DNA from: Trueperaceae bacterium
GTDB taxonomy: Bacteria; Deinococcota; Deinococci; Deinococcales; Trueperaceae
DNA: 54,523 nucleotides
Direction: 5' to 3'
Assembly: GCA_011389865.1 (NCBI GenBank)
Contig: JAABTL010000019.1
Location: forward strand, 1 to 54,523
Shown here: piece by piece, positions 16,661 to 26,913 of the stretch
Layout of the letters: every line of letters starts with the position of its first letter
How positions within the stretch are numbered: position 1 is the first letter of the stretch
Program-made: the position numbers and the translations under genes
Notes under the pieces: generated by a model
Told to the model about the DNA's origin: nothing
Databases searched by the model: none
Seen by the model: the letters and a program-made list of their open reading frames with translations, nothing else

Positions 16661-17988
16661 TCGTCGAAGTGCCCCAGTTTCGCCCGCTTCGTCGCCAGGT
16701 ACGCCTCGTTGTAGGGGTTCTCGCCGGCGTGTAGCGGGACGCGCTCGGCGACCTCGATGCCGAAGCCCTCGAGGGCGACCACCTTGCGTGGGTTGTTCGT
16801 CAGGAGCCGCAGGCGGCGGACGCCGAGGTCGAGGAGGATCTGGGCGCCGACGCCGTAGTCCCGCAGGTCGGCGGCGAAGCCCAACAGCTCGTTGGCCTCG
16901 ACGGTGTCGGCCCCCTCGTCCTGCAGCGCGTAGGCGCGCAGCTTGTTGAGCAGGCCGATGCCGCGCCCCTCCTGTCGCAGGTAGACCAGCGCGCCGCGAC
17001 CGGCGTCCGCGATCATCTTCAGCGCGGCGTCGCGCTGGAAGCCGCAGTCGCAGCGCAGGGAGTGCAGCGCGTCGCCGGTCAGGCACTCGGAGTGCATGCG
17101 GACGAGCACGGGCGCCGCGGCGGCGCCCACCGCCGCGGCGCCTGGCTCGGCGACGCCGGGCGCCCCCGAGTCGCCGTCGTCGGCCACCTCCTGCCGCACG
17201 TCCCCGAGCACCATCGCCACGTGCTCCGCGCCGGTCAGCGCGTCGCGGTAGCCGATCACGCGGAACCGCGCCCACGGCGTGGGGAGCTGGGCCTCGGTGA
17301 CCCGCTCCACGAAGCGCTCGCGGGTGACGCGGTGGGCGATGAGGTCGGCGATCGTGCCGATCTTCAGGCCGTGCTCGGCGGCGAAGCGGCGCAGCTCGGG
17401 CAGCCGCATCATGTGGCCGTCGTCGCGCATGACCTCGCTGAGCGCGCCCACCGGCTGCAGGCCCGCGAGGCGCGCGAGGTCGACGGCGGCCTCGGTGTGG
17501 CCCGCGCGGCGCAGCACGCCGCCCTCGCGGGCGCGCAGCGGAAAGACGTGGCCGGGCCGTGCGAAGTCGGCGGCGCCGGCGTGCGGGCGCGCGGCGAGCC
17601 TGATCGTGTGCGCCCGGTCGGCGGCCGAGATGCCGGTGCTGATGCCCTCGGCGGCCTCGATCGAGACCGTGAACGCGGTCTCGCGGCGAGCCGTGTTGCG
17701 TGCCACCATCGGCGGTAGCTCGAGGCGGTCGGCCACCTCGTCGGGCATGGCGACGCAGACGATGCCGCCGGTGTGGCGGATGGTGAAGGCGAGCAGCTCG
17801 GTGGTGGCGTGCTCGGCGGCGAACACCAGGTCGCCCTCGTTCTCGCGGTCCTCGTCGTCGACCACGATGACCGGGCGGCCGGCGCGCAGCTCGGCGAGCA
17901 GCTCGGGCACGGTCGCGAGCGGCGCGGCTGGCGCGCCGTCGGTCGCTTCCGGCGCCACCGCGGCGTCGGCGCGGCCCTCAGGCGCCAT
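16657..17988 (-). CDS. ribBA: Bifunctional DHBP synthase / GTP cyclohydrolase II
   Basis: 443 residues. RibB part (about 27-230) makes 3,4-dihydroxy-2-butanone 4-phosphate: [20 protein letters not shown], and [28 protein letters not shown] in pieces. RibA part (about 235-440) opens GTP: Zn ligands in [37 protein letters not shown], and LLTNNPRKV. Between RibA strands, after VRQEVADD, there is a ~25-residue Gly/Ala/Pro-rich insert before VLVRMHSEC. The start overlaps the ribE end by 11 nt, making ribD-ribE-ribBA one unit behind the FMN riboswitch. Confidence 0.95.
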   Translation of the reverse strand: MAPEGRADAAVAPEATDGAPAAPLATVPELLAELRAGRPVIVVDDEDRENEGDLVFAAEHATTELLAFTIRHTGGIVCVAMPDEVADRLELPPMVARNTARRETAFTVSIEAAEGISTGISAADRAHTIRLAARPHAGAADFARPGHVFPLRAREGGVLRRAGHTEAAVDLARLAGLQPVGALSEVMRDDGHMMRLPELRRFAAEHGLKIGTIADLIAHRVTRERFVERVTEAQLPTPWARFRVIGYRDALTGAEHVAMVLGDVRQEVADDGDSGAPGVAEPGAAAVGAAAAPVLVRMHSECLTGDALHSLRCDCGFQRDAALKMIADAGRGALVYLRQEGRGIGLLNKLRAYALQDEGADTVEANELLGFAADLRDYGVGAQILLDLGVRRLRLLTNNPRKVVALEGFGIEVAERVPLHAGENPYNEAYLATKRAKLGHFDD

Positions 17989-18625
17989 CGGGCACCGCTC
18001 CGAGCGCCAGCAGCCGCTCCACGTGGCGCGCGAGCGCGTCCGGCTCGAGGTTGACGCGGTCGCCCACGCGCAGCTCGCCGAGCGTGGTGACGGCCAGCGT
18101 GTGCGGGATGAGCCACAGGGTGAAGGTGGCGGCGTCGAGGTCGTCGCTGCTGCCGGCGGGGCCGCCGACGTCGACGACGGTCAGTGAGACGCCGTCGACG
18201 GTGAGGCTCCCCTTGGGGACCAGGTAGCGGGCGAAGGCCTCGGGCCCGCGCACGGTGACGATGTGGGCGCCGGGTTGGACGAGGATCGCCAGCACCTCGC
18301 CGGTGCCGCCGACGTGGCCGGTGACCACGTGCCCGCCGAAGCGGTCGCTCGCGCGCATGGCGCGCTCGAGGTTGACGGTGGCGCCGGCCGACCAGCGCGG
18401 CGCGGTCTTGGCGATCGTCTCCTTGGAGAGCTCGACCTCGAAGCCCGTCGCGTCGTGCGCGACCACGGTGAGGCAGCAGCCGGACACGGCGATCGACGCG
18501 CCGACGGCCAGGTCGTCCAGCACGCCGTTCGCCTCGATGCGCACGCGCACGTCGCCGCCGGCGGCGCCGCCCGTCTCGCGGGCCCAGGCCACGCGCCCGA
18601 CTTCCTCAATGATGCCTGTGAACAT
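17978..18625 (-). CDS. ribE: Riboflavin synthase alpha chain
   Basis: 215 residues. Dismutates two 6,7-dimethyl-8-ribityllumazines to riboflavin. Two lumazine-binding halves are seen: [10 protein letters not shown] at the N-terminus with [12 protein letters not shown], and the second half [15 protein letters not shown] with [15 protein letters not shown] at 18625 overlaps the ribD stop (TGATG). The enzyme that makes its substrate, RibH, is encoded 22 kb away. Confidence 0.95.
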   Translation of the reverse strand: MFTGIIEEVGRVAWARETGGAAGGDVRVRIEANGVLDDLAVGASIAVSGCCLTVVAHDATGFEVELSKETIAKTAPRWSAGATVNLERAMRASDRFGGHVVTGHVGGTGEVLAILVQPGAHIVTVRGPEAFARYLVPKGSLTVDGVSLTVVDVGGPAGSSDDLDAATFTLWLIPHTLAVTTLGELRVGDRVNLEPDALARHVERLLALGAVPDGA

Positions 18626-19842
18626 CAGCGTTCCTCCCCGGCGGCGTCCGCCGCCGTCTCTTCGGTCGTCTGCAACGGCCGTGGCGCCAGGTCGCCCTCG
18701 ATCAGCAGGTCGTCGCCGACGCGCCGCACCCGGCTGCTCTGCAGCGCGTGGGCCTCCTCCATGCCGGCGACGCCGAGGCCCGCCAGCGGGCTGGCGCCGC
18801 GCCCGCCGACCAGCTTGGGCGCCACGAACCAGGCGACGCGGTCGATGGCGCCGGCCGCCAGGAAGCTCCAGGCCAGCGTGCCGCCCCCCTCGAGCAGCAG
18901 CTCGACGACCGGGTCCTCGCCGCCGGCCAGCGCCCCGAGGGCGACGGCCACGTCGGGCCGCCCCTGCAGCGCCGGCACGCGCAGCACCTGTGCGCCGCGC
19001 GCCTCGAGCGCCGTGGTGCGGGCGGCGGGCGCGTCGGGGCCGATGACGATCGTGACGCGCGCCGGCGCGCCGTCGGGGCCGTCGTCGAAGACGCGGGCGG
19101 TCACCGGCGTGCGCGCGATCGCGTCGAACACGACCTTGCGGGCGGTGCGGCCGGGGGCGTCGTCGCCCTCGAGCCGCGTCGTCAGCGCCGGGTCGTCCTG
19201 CAGCAGGGTGTTGATGCCGACGGCGACGGCGTCGGCCTGGTGGCGCCAGCGGTGCACCATGGCGCGCGCCGCGGGGCCGGTGATCCAGCGCGAGCGCCCC
19301 GTGCGGGTGGCGATCTTGCCGTCGAGCGTCATCGCGGTCTTGTAGCGCACCCAGGGCCGGCCGAGGCGGCGGTGGGTGAGGTAGGCGGCGTTGAGGGCGT
19401 CGGCCTCGTCGCGCAGGGCGCCGGCCACGACCTCGACGCCGGCGGCCCGCAGGCGCGCCTCGCCGGCGCCGGCCACGCGCGGGTCGGGGTCGGGGGAGGC
19501 GAAGACGACGCGGGCCACGCCCGCGGCGATGAGCGCGTCGGCGCAGGGCGGCGTGCGGCCGTGGTGGGCGCAGGGTTCGAGGGTGACGTAGGCGGTGGCG
19601 CCGCGGGCGGCCTGGCCGGCGGCGGCGAGCGCGGCGGCCTCGGCGTGGGGGCCGCCCGCGCGCTCGTGCCAGCCCTCGGCGACGGTTTCGACGCCGCGGG
19701 CGATCACGCAACCGACCATCGGGTTGGGGTGGGTCGTGCCGCGGCCCCGCTCGGCCAGCGCCAGCGCGCGCCGCAGGTGGCGCACGTCGATGTCGGTCGT
19801 GCCCGCGGGCGCGGGGGATGGGTTCGCCCGGGGCCCCGTCAC
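18625..19842 (-). CDS. ribD: Bifunctional pyrimidine deaminase/reductase
   Basis: 405 residues. N-terminal deaminase (about 20-165): RGTTHPNPMVGCVIARG, Zn ligand in ERAGGPHAEAAAL, and CAHHGRTPPCADALI. C-terminal DHFR-like reductase: RPWVRYKTAMTLDGKIATRTG, GINTLLQDDPALTTRL, VVELLLEGGGTLAWSFL. GTG start at 19842 carries GGAGG 6 nt upstream and overlaps the stop of a 13-codon ORF (GTGA). A later in-frame GTG at residue 20 lacks a Shine-Dalgarno. Expression should fall when FMN is plentiful. Confidence 0.95.
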   Translation of the reverse strand: MTGPRANPSPAPAGTTDIDVRHLRRALALAERGRGTTHPNPMVGCVIARGVETVAEGWHERAGGPHAEAAALAAAGQAARGATAYVTLEPCAHHGRTPPCADALIAAGVARVVFASPDPDPRVAGAGEARLRAAGVEVVAGALRDEADALNAAYLTHRRLGRPWVRYKTAMTLDGKIATRTGRSRWITGPAARAMVHRWRHQADAVAVGINTLLQDDPALTTRLEGDDAPGRTARKVVFDAIARTPVTARVFDDGPDGAPARVTIVIGPDAPAARTTALEARGAQVLRVPALQGRPDVAVALGALAGGEDPVVELLLEGGGTLAWSFLAAGAIDRVAWFVAPKLVGGRGASPLAGLGVAGMEEAHALQSSRVRRVGDDLLIEGDLAPRPLQTTEETAADAAGEER

Positions 19843-19880
19843 GCGGGACCTCCGGCACGCGCCTCTGCGCGCTCGATCAT
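19839..19880 (-). CDS. 13-codon ORF between riboswitch and ribD
   Basis: ATG at 19880 has AAGGAGG placed by the end of the FMN aptamer; it encodes MIERAEARAGGPA and stops at TGA overlapping the ribD GTG. It contains the GGAGG used by ribD. It may serve to pass riboswitch control to ribD by translational coupling rather than make a useful peptide. Confidence 0.55.
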   Translation of the reverse strand: MIERAEARAGGPA

Positions 19881-19884
19881 GACG

Positions 19885-20099
19885 CCTCCTTCTCTCATCC
19901 GGACTGTCACCGTCGGCACCCGGTTCTCACGGGTTCGGGCCCTGGCGGGCTTCGCAGGCTGGGTGTGGCGAACGTTCGTGGCACCCTCGCCGTGGTCGTT
20001 GTGGACGCACGGGGAGTTGCGCGAAGCGCAACTCCGGGTGTCGAGCTCCGCTCGACACACACACTGCCGGTCGGGAATCTCACCCTGCCCTGAAGGGGG
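19885..20099 (-). promoter_or_regulatory. FMN riboswitch (RFN element)
   Basis: On the minus strand the conserved RFN blocks are present: AGGGCAGGGTGAGATTCCCG at the 5' side, GACCGGCAGT, then GCCGACGGTGACAGTCCGGA and TGAGAGAAGGAGG at the 3' side. P1 pairs CCCCCUUC (20099-20092) with GAAGGAGG (19892-19885) with one A-C mismatch. The variable region holds two extra perfect hairpins at 20013-20035 (10 bp, loop GAA) and 20038-20058 (9 bp, loop TCC). No T-tract terminator follows; since P1 contains the Shine-Dalgarno of the next ORF, control is probably on translation initiation. Confidence 0.93.
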
Positions 20100-20192
20100 C
20101 TGTAGCTGCGGCGGCGGGGCCGCAACCGGCTTCGGTTGTCGGGCGACGGGGCGGCATTCGTGCGCGCGCGTTCCGCCCTCGTCGTCCAAGCA

Positions 20193-20198
20193 CGAGTC
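20193..20198 (-). promoter_or_regulatory. Candidate -10 (TAGACT) of the rib operon leader
   Basis: Minus-strand TAGACT; start near 20186, about 90 nt before the aptamer. No -35. The stretch 20199-20334 holds only a hairpin GCGACC-TTC-GGTCGC at about 20229-20243. Confidence 0.35.
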
Positions 20199-20334
20199 TA
20201 CCGCCGCGCCTGGCGGGGGCGGAGGGACGAAGCGACCTTCGGTCGCTCGTGCCTGGCGTACCGGTCGGGCGCCCGACGGACCTGCCGGCGCGGCTCGTGC
20301 ACCACCGCCGACCCGAGTCCCTGACCGCGCTCGG

Positions 20335-20340
20335 TACACT
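20335..20340 (+). promoter_or_regulatory. Leaderless-type -10 (TACACT) of the M29 aminopeptidase gene
   Basis: TACACT, 8 nt, ATG at 20349; no Shine-Dalgarno. Confidence 0.6.
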
Positions 20341-20348
20341 TCTGGGCG

Positions 20349-21584
20349 ATGCTCACCTTCGACCAGAAGCTCGACAACCTCGCCACCCTCGCGCTGCGCG
20401 TGGGGGTCAACCTGCAGCCCGGTCAGCGCCTGGTGCTCGGCGGTCCCGTCGAGGCGCTCGACCTCATGCGCCGCATCGTCGAGCAGGCGTACGACCTCGG
20501 CGCCGCTCACGTCGCCGTCGACATCAACGACGAGCGGATGGGCCTGATCCGCGCCCTGCACGCCGGCGACGACACGCTCGACGTCGCCGACGAGGAGCGC
20601 GTCGCGATGACCAAGGCCAAGCTCGAGCGCGGCGACGCCCTGCTGCGGATCGCGGGCAGCGACCCCGACCTGATGGCGCCGGCCGACCCGACCCGCGTGG
20701 CGCGCATGACCCGGGCCGCCAGCGTGGCCCACCGGCCGGTCGGCGACCTCGTCCAGCGCGCGTTCATGCAGTGGTCGATCATCGCGTTCGCCACCCCGGC
20801 GTGGGCGCGCAAGGCGTTCCCCGACGTGCCCGAGGACGAGGCGGTCGCGAAGCTGTGGGACGCGATCTTCGCCGCCACCCGGGCGGACCTGGACGACCCC
20901 GTCGGCGCCTGGCAGGCGCACCTCGCCACGCTGCGCCAGGCGAACGACCACCTCAACGCCCGCGCCTACCGCGCGCTGCACCTGCGCGCGCCGGGCACCG
21001 ACCTGCGCCTCGGCCTCGCCGACTCGCACGTGTGGGAGTCCGGCGGCACGGTGGCCGAGAGCAACGGCGTGGGCTTCGTCGCCAACATGCCGACCGAGGA
21101 GGTCTTCACGGCCCCGCACGCGCGGCGCGTCGACGGCGTCATCGCCAGCTCCAAGCCGCTGTCGTACCAGGGGCAGCTGATCGACCGCTTCCAGCTGACC
21201 TTCGAGGGCGGCGCCGTGGTCGCCGCCAAGGCGGAGCGCGGCCAGGCGGCCCTCGACAAGCTGTTGGAGATCGACGAGGGCGCGCGGCGGCTCGGCGAGA
21301 TCGCGCTCGTGCCGCACGAGAGCCCGATCAGCCAGAGCGGCCTGCTCTTCTACAACACGCTGTTCGACGAGAACGCCGCCTGCCACGTGGCGCTGGGTCG
21401 TGCGTACGAGGTGACGATGCGTGATGGCGCGAAGCGGCCGCTCGAGGAGCTGCAGCGCGACGGCTTCAACCAGAGCTTCACCCACGTCGACTTCATGTTC
21501 GGCAGCGGCGAGCTCGACGTCGACGGCGAGCTGCCCGACGGCACGCTCGAGCCGGTGATGCGGGGAGGCGCCTGGGCCTTCTGA
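20349..21584 (+). CDS. M29 family aminopeptidase (aminopeptidase T-like)
   Basis: 411 residues, full length for this thermophile-type two-metal aminopeptidase known from Thermus (AmpT). Releases N-terminal residues with broad specificity in the cytoplasm. Seen: N-terminal FDQKLDNLATLALRVGVNLQ, DLRLGLADSHVWESGG, the metal-ligand region NMPTEEVFTAP, LGEIALVPHESPIS (Glu and His ligands expected here), and the C-terminal THVDFMFGS with His and Asp ligands. Leaderless-type start. Confidence 0.9.
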   Translation: MLTFDQKLDNLATLALRVGVNLQPGQRLVLGGPVEALDLMRRIVEQAYDLGAAHVAVDINDERMGLIRALHAGDDTLDVADEERVAMTKAKLERGDALLRIAGSDPDLMAPADPTRVARMTRAASVAHRPVGDLVQRAFMQWSIIAFATPAWARKAFPDVPEDEAVAKLWDAIFAATRADLDDPVGAWQAHLATLRQANDHLNARAYRALHLRAPGTDLRLGLADSHVWESGGTVAESNGVGFVANMPTEEVFTAPHARRVDGVIASSKPLSYQGQLIDRFQLTFEGGAVVAAKAERGQAALDKLLEIDEGARRLGEIALVPHESPISQSGLLFYNTLFDENAACHVALGRAYEVTMRDGAKRPLEELQRDGFNQSFTHVDFMFGSGELDVDGELPDGTLEPVMRGGAWAF

Positions 21585-21628
21585 CGAAAGGGCGAGCCCG
21601 CCGGCCGCGGTCGCCCCCCGACGGTTGG

Positions 21629-21634
21629 TACCCT
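21629..21634 (+). promoter_or_regulatory. Leaderless-type -10 (TACCCT) of recQ
   Basis: TACCCT, 7 nt, ATG at 21642; no Shine-Dalgarno. Confidence 0.6.
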
Positions 21635-21641
21635 CGCCCCG

Positions 21642-23537
<1,896 letters not shown>

Positions 23538-23544
23538 TGCGCGC

Positions 23545-24597
23545 TCAGCGCGGTGGCTCGCCCCCGCCCGGCGGTTTGCCGCCGCCCGGCGGCGTGCCGC
23601 CGACGGGGTCGAGCGTGGAGATCCCCGCCGCGCGGCGGGCGCTCTTGGCGCGGTACATCGCCGCGTCCGCCGCGGAGAGGAGCGCCTGCGCGTCGCTGCC
23701 GTCCTCGGGCGCGCTGGCCACGCCGAGCGAGGCCTCGATCCGGATGGTCGCCGAGTGGACCTCGTAGAGCGGCCCGAGCGCGTGCCGCAGGCGCGCGACG
23801 ACCGGGTCGGCCGAGGCGTGGTCGAGACCCACCAGGGCCACGGCGAACTCGTCGCCGCCCATGCGGCCGAGGGCATCGCCGTCGCGCAGCACCCGGCTCA
23901 GGCGGGCGGTGGTCTCGATGAGCACGGCGTCGCCCGTGGCGTGGCCGAAGAAGTCGTTGATGTCCTTGAAGCCGTCGAGGTCGAGGTAGGCGAGGGTGAC
24001 GCGGGCGTCTGGCTCGGCGAGGGCCTGCGCCAGCAGGGCGTCGAAGGCGCGGCGGTTGAGCGCCCCCGTGAGCGGGTCGCGGTCGGCTTGGTAGCGCAGC
24101 CGCTTCTCCCTGGCGCGCTCGGCGCGCACGTCGCGCAGGATCACCGTCCGGCCGATGCGCCCCTCCCGGCGGTCGAGCAGCGTCTCGATCGTCGCGGCCC
24201 ATCCGTCCAGCGCGCCGTCGAGCAGCACCCCAGCGCGGTCGTGGGGGCCGCCCAGCACCGCCGCCAGGTCGGGGAGGGCGTCGGCGACCGCGCGGCCGAG
24301 GGCCGGGTGGCGAGCCCGTCGGCTGCGGCTGGCGCCGTCTTGCGCGGCGTCGCCGGTGGTGCGACGCACGGCCGCATCGGTCACCGTCGTCGTCTCGGGG
24401 GCTTCGCTCGGCGGCGCCGCGACGATCGCGTCGGCGAGCCGCCGCATGAAGGCCGGGTTGACGTCGACGACATGGTCGCGCGCGTCGAGCAGCACCACCG
24501 GATCGCGCATCAGGCCGAAGACGCTGGCGCGCCCGATCTTGCGTCCGAAGGTGCGGTCGAGCAAGTCCCGCAGCCGCGCGCTGATCGACGCCTTCAC
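23545..24597 (-). CDS. Diguanylate cyclase with PAS-like sensor region
   Basis: 350 residues, no membrane helix. N-terminal PAS-like part (about 25-60: DPVVLLDARDHVVDVNPAFM), a linker, then a GGDEF domain (about 170-325). The active site is intact (GRMGGDEFAVAL) and the product-inhibition I-site RDGD lies five residues before it, so it should make cyclic di-GMP with feedback control. The C-terminus has three PPGGG-like repeats (GGTPPGGGKPPGGGEPP) from a short tandem DNA repeat. GTG start at 24597 has only a weak GGGTGAT upstream and follows a putative 40-codon ORF by 4 nt, which could couple their translation. Confidence 0.9.
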   Translation of the reverse strand: MKASISARLRDLLDRTFGRKIGRASVFGLMRDPVVLLDARDHVVDVNPAFMRRLADAIVAAPPSEAPETTTVTDAAVRRTTGDAAQDGASRSRRARHPALGRAVADALPDLAAVLGGPHDRAGVLLDGALDGWAATIETLLDRREGRIGRTVILRDVRAERAREKRLRYQADRDPLTGALNRRAFDALLAQALAEPDARVTLAYLDLDGFKDINDFFGHATGDAVLIETTARLSRVLRDGDALGRMGGDEFAVALVGLDHASADPVVARLRHALGPLYEVHSATIRIEASLGVASAPEDGSDAQALLSAADAAMYRAKSARRAAGISTLDPVGGTPPGGGKPPGGGEPPR

Positions 24598-24601
24598 GAC
24601 A

Positions 24602-24724
24602 TCACCCGCCCCGGCTCACGGGGTCGGGCGGAGGGGTCGTGCGCGCCCGGGGCATGCAGGCGAACGGCGTCCGCCACCCCACCGCGCCCAGGGTGAAGCG
24701 GATCGTGGCGAGGCCAGGTGTCAC
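24602..24724 (-). CDS. Putative leaderless 40-codon ORF before the GGDEF gene
   Basis: A minus-strand TAGACT (24738-24733) lies 8 nt before a GTG at 24724. The ORF encodes 40 residues beginning MTPGLATIRFTLGAVGWRTP and stops 4 nt before the GGDEF start. There is no homology I recognise; the support is the promoter geometry and the close spacing. Confidence 0.35.
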   Translation of the reverse strand: MTPGLATIRFTLGAVGWRTPFACMPRARTTPPPDPVSRGG

Positions 24725-24732
24725 GTCACCGT

Positions 24733-24738
24733 AGTCTA
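24733..24738 (-). promoter_or_regulatory. Candidate -10 (TAGACT) of the GGDEF transcript
   Basis: Minus-strand TAGACT 8 nt before the GTG of the 40-codon ORF and about 135 nt before the GGDEF gene. The bases 24740-24805 are a cluster of GC-rich inverted repeats after the metG stop. Confidence 0.4.
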
Positions 24739-24805
24739 TGCCGCCGGCCAGCCGGCGGCCCCGCCCGAGGGTGGGCGGGCCCGCCCGTTGGCCGGCGGAG
24801 CCGGC

Positions 24806-26725
24806 TCAGCGCACCTCGGCGCCGTCGGGCATGTCGCGGTCGAGCGTCGCCACCGCCAGGTTCCCGTCGGCGTCCTCGGCCGCGAGGATCATCCCCTGCG
24901 ACTCGACGCCCCGCAACTTCACGGGCTTGAGGTTGGCGACGATCACGACCCTCTTGCCGATCAACTGCTCGGGCGTGTAGTGCTGCTTGATGCCGGACAC
25001 GATCGTGCGCGTCTCGGGACCCACCCTGACCGTCAGCACCAGCAGCTTGTCGGCCTTGGGGTGCGGCTCGACGTGCTGCACGTGCGCGACGCGGAACTCC
25101 AGCTTGGCGAAGTCGTCGATCGTCACCTCGTCCTTGTGCTCGAGCGGTGGCGCGGCCGGCTCCGCCATCGCGGCGGCCAGCGCCTCGAGGTCGACGCGCG
25201 GGAAGAGCGGCTCGCCGGGGCGGGTGGCGGTGCCCTCGGGCGCGCCGTCCCAGCGGCGGGCGTCGTCCAGCGTGGCGGGCGCGTCCGCGAGGCCGAGCTG
25301 CGCGCGGAGCTCGCGCGCCTTCGTCGGCATCACGGGTTCGAGCAGCACCGAGGCCACCCGCAGCGCCTCGACGACCGAGCGCAGCACGGTGCCGAGCTTC
25401 GCGGCCTGGGCCGGGTCCTTGGCCAGCGCCCATGGCTGCTGGTCGGCGACGTACTTGTTCGCCTTGCGCACGGCGACCATCACGTCCTCGATCGCCCGGT
25501 CGAACTGGAGCTCGTCGAAGCGCCGGCTGACCGCGTCGGCGAGACCGAGGAAGGCGTCGCGCAGCGCCTCGTCGTCGGGGCCGAGCTCGCCGAAGGCGGG
25601 GATGACGCCGCCGGTGTAGCGCCCGAGCATCCCCAGCGTGCGGTGCAGCAGGTTGCCGAGGTCGTTGGCCAGGTCGGAGTTGACGCGCTCGGCGATGCCG
25701 GCCTCGTGGAAGCTGGCGTCGAGCCCGAAGCTCATGTCGCGCAGCAGGAAGTAGCGGAAGGCGTCGTGACCGTACTTCTCCTGCAGGTCGAGCGGCTTGA
25801 TGGCGTTGCCGAGCGACTTGCTCATCTTGCGCTCGTCGGCCAGCCAGTAGCCGTGCACGTTCAGGTGCGCGTAGAGCGGGATGCCGGCGGCCTTGAGCAT
25901 CGTCGGCCAGAAGACCCCGTGCGGCTTGACGATGTCCTTGGCGATGAAGTGGTTGACCGCCGGCCAGTAGCGCCGTTCGAGCCCCTCCGTGACGAGGTGC
26001 GACCAGTAGTTGATCAGCGCGTCGAACCAGACGTAGGTGACGTGCTCCTCGTCCCACGGGAGCGGGATGCCCCAGGGCACGCGGGCGCGCGGGCGGCTGA
26101 TCGACAGGTCGCCGATCGGCTCGCGCAGCATCGCCAGCACCTCGTTGCGGTAGCGCTCCGGCCGGATGAGGTCGGGGTTCGCCTCGATCGTCTCGCGCAG
26201 CCACGGCCGGTACTTCTCCATGCGGAAGAAGTAGTTGGCCTCGACGCGCAGCTCGGGCGGGTCGTCGGAGTCGGGGCAGCAGCCGTCGACGAGTTCCTTC
26301 TCGGTGACGAAGCGTTCGGCGCCCACGCAGTAGAGGCCCGAGTACTCGCCGTAGAAGATGTCGCCGCTGTCGTACACGCGCTGCAGCACGTCCTGGACGA
26401 CCTTCTTGTGGGCCGGGTCGGTGGTGCGGATGAAGCCGTCGTAGGCGATCCCCATGGAGTCCCAGGTGCTGCGGAACTGCCCGGTGACCCGGTCGACGTA
26501 CGTCTGCGGATCGACGCCGGCCGCCGCGGCGGCCTTGGCCACCTTCTCGCCGTGCTCGTCGGTCCCGGTCAGGAAGTACGTGTCGTCGCCCCTGAGGCGG
26601 TGGAAGCGGGTGACGACGTCCACCAGGATCGTCGTGTACGCGTGGCCGATGTGCGGCGCGGCGTTGACGTAGAAGATCGGCGTGGTGGCGTAATAGCTGC
26701 CGCGTGCGTCGCTGGGGTCGGGCAT
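24806..26725 (-). CDS. metG: Methionyl-tRNA synthetase
   Basis: 639 residues. Seen: class I HIGH-type motif in NAAPHIGHAYTTIL, FLTGTDEHGEKVA, a single-knuckle Zn site region (GLYCVGAERFV..CCPDSDD), KMSKS in ADERKMSKSLGN, the anticodon-binding helices, and a C-terminal tRNA-binding OB domain (DFAKLEFRVAHVQHVEPHPK) that promotes dimerisation. ATG at 26725 has GGAGG 9 nt upstream (GGAGGACCCCCGAG-ATG) and precedes the catalytic core by the usual few residues. The leader is about 180 nt and contains a Met-codon ORF and a terminator. Confidence 0.96.
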   Translation of the reverse strand: MPDPSDARGSYYATTPIFYVNAAPHIGHAYTTILVDVVTRFHRLRGDDTYFLTGTDEHGEKVAKAAAAAGVDPQTYVDRVTGQFRSTWDSMGIAYDGFIRTTDPAHKKVVQDVLQRVYDSGDIFYGEYSGLYCVGAERFVTEKELVDGCCPDSDDPPELRVEANYFFRMEKYRPWLRETIEANPDLIRPERYRNEVLAMLREPIGDLSISRPRARVPWGIPLPWDEEHVTYVWFDALINYWSHLVTEGLERRYWPAVNHFIAKDIVKPHGVFWPTMLKAAGIPLYAHLNVHGYWLADERKMSKSLGNAIKPLDLQEKYGHDAFRYFLLRDMSFGLDASFHEAGIAERVNSDLANDLGNLLHRTLGMLGRYTGGVIPAFGELGPDDEALRDAFLGLADAVSRRFDELQFDRAIEDVMVAVRKANKYVADQQPWALAKDPAQAAKLGTVLRSVVEALRVASVLLEPVMPTKARELRAQLGLADAPATLDDARRWDGAPEGTATRPGEPLFPRVDLEALAAAMAEPAAPPLEHKDEVTIDDFAKLEFRVAHVQHVEPHPKADKLLVLTVRVGPETRTIVSGIKQHYTPEQLIGKRVVIVANLKPVKLRGVESQGMILAAEDADGNLAVATLDRDMPDGAEVR

Positions 26726-26814
26726 CTCGGGGGTCCTCCGGGGTTGGCCCGCCGGGCGGGCTCGTGGGATCGGGTGGCTGGCGGCGGTCGCAGAGGTCGC
26801 GTCCGGGGGCGCCC

Positions 26815-26842
26815 AAGAAAACGGCGCCGCCTGCGCGACGCC
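26815..26842 (-). terminator. Intrinsic terminator in the metG leader
   Basis: Minus-strand stem GGCGTCGC / GCGGCGCC (one G-U pair, loop GCAG) followed by GTTTTCTT. It lies 90 nt before the metG ATG and 28 nt after the stop of an 11-codon ORF. The next bases (GGGCGCC) can pair with the 3' arm, offering an alternative fold. This looks like an attenuator. Confidence 0.65.
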
Positions 26843-26870
26843 CTGGCCCGTCCCGACGCGGCGTGGCGCG

Positions 26871-26906
26871 TCAGGCGGTCGCAGGGCTCCGGGGCATCTG
26901 GCGCAT
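26871..26906 (-). CDS. 11-codon leader ORF with two Met codons, upstream of metG
   Basis: MRQMPRSPATA, starting at the ATG that sits 7 nt after TACAAT, so the message would begin at or within 1 nt of the start codon. Met codons at positions 1 and 4. Placed between a strong promoter and the leader terminator. Likely regulatory; no sign of a conserved peptide function. Confidence 0.5.
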   Translation of the reverse strand: MRQMPRSPATA

Positions 26907-26913
26907 GCGCTGG

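Noticed and set aside
26726-26910. T-box or SAM riboswitch in the metG leader
   Set aside because: No GGTGGTACCGCG-like box and no recognisable SAM aptamer core; the Met-codon ORF and terminator are a better description.
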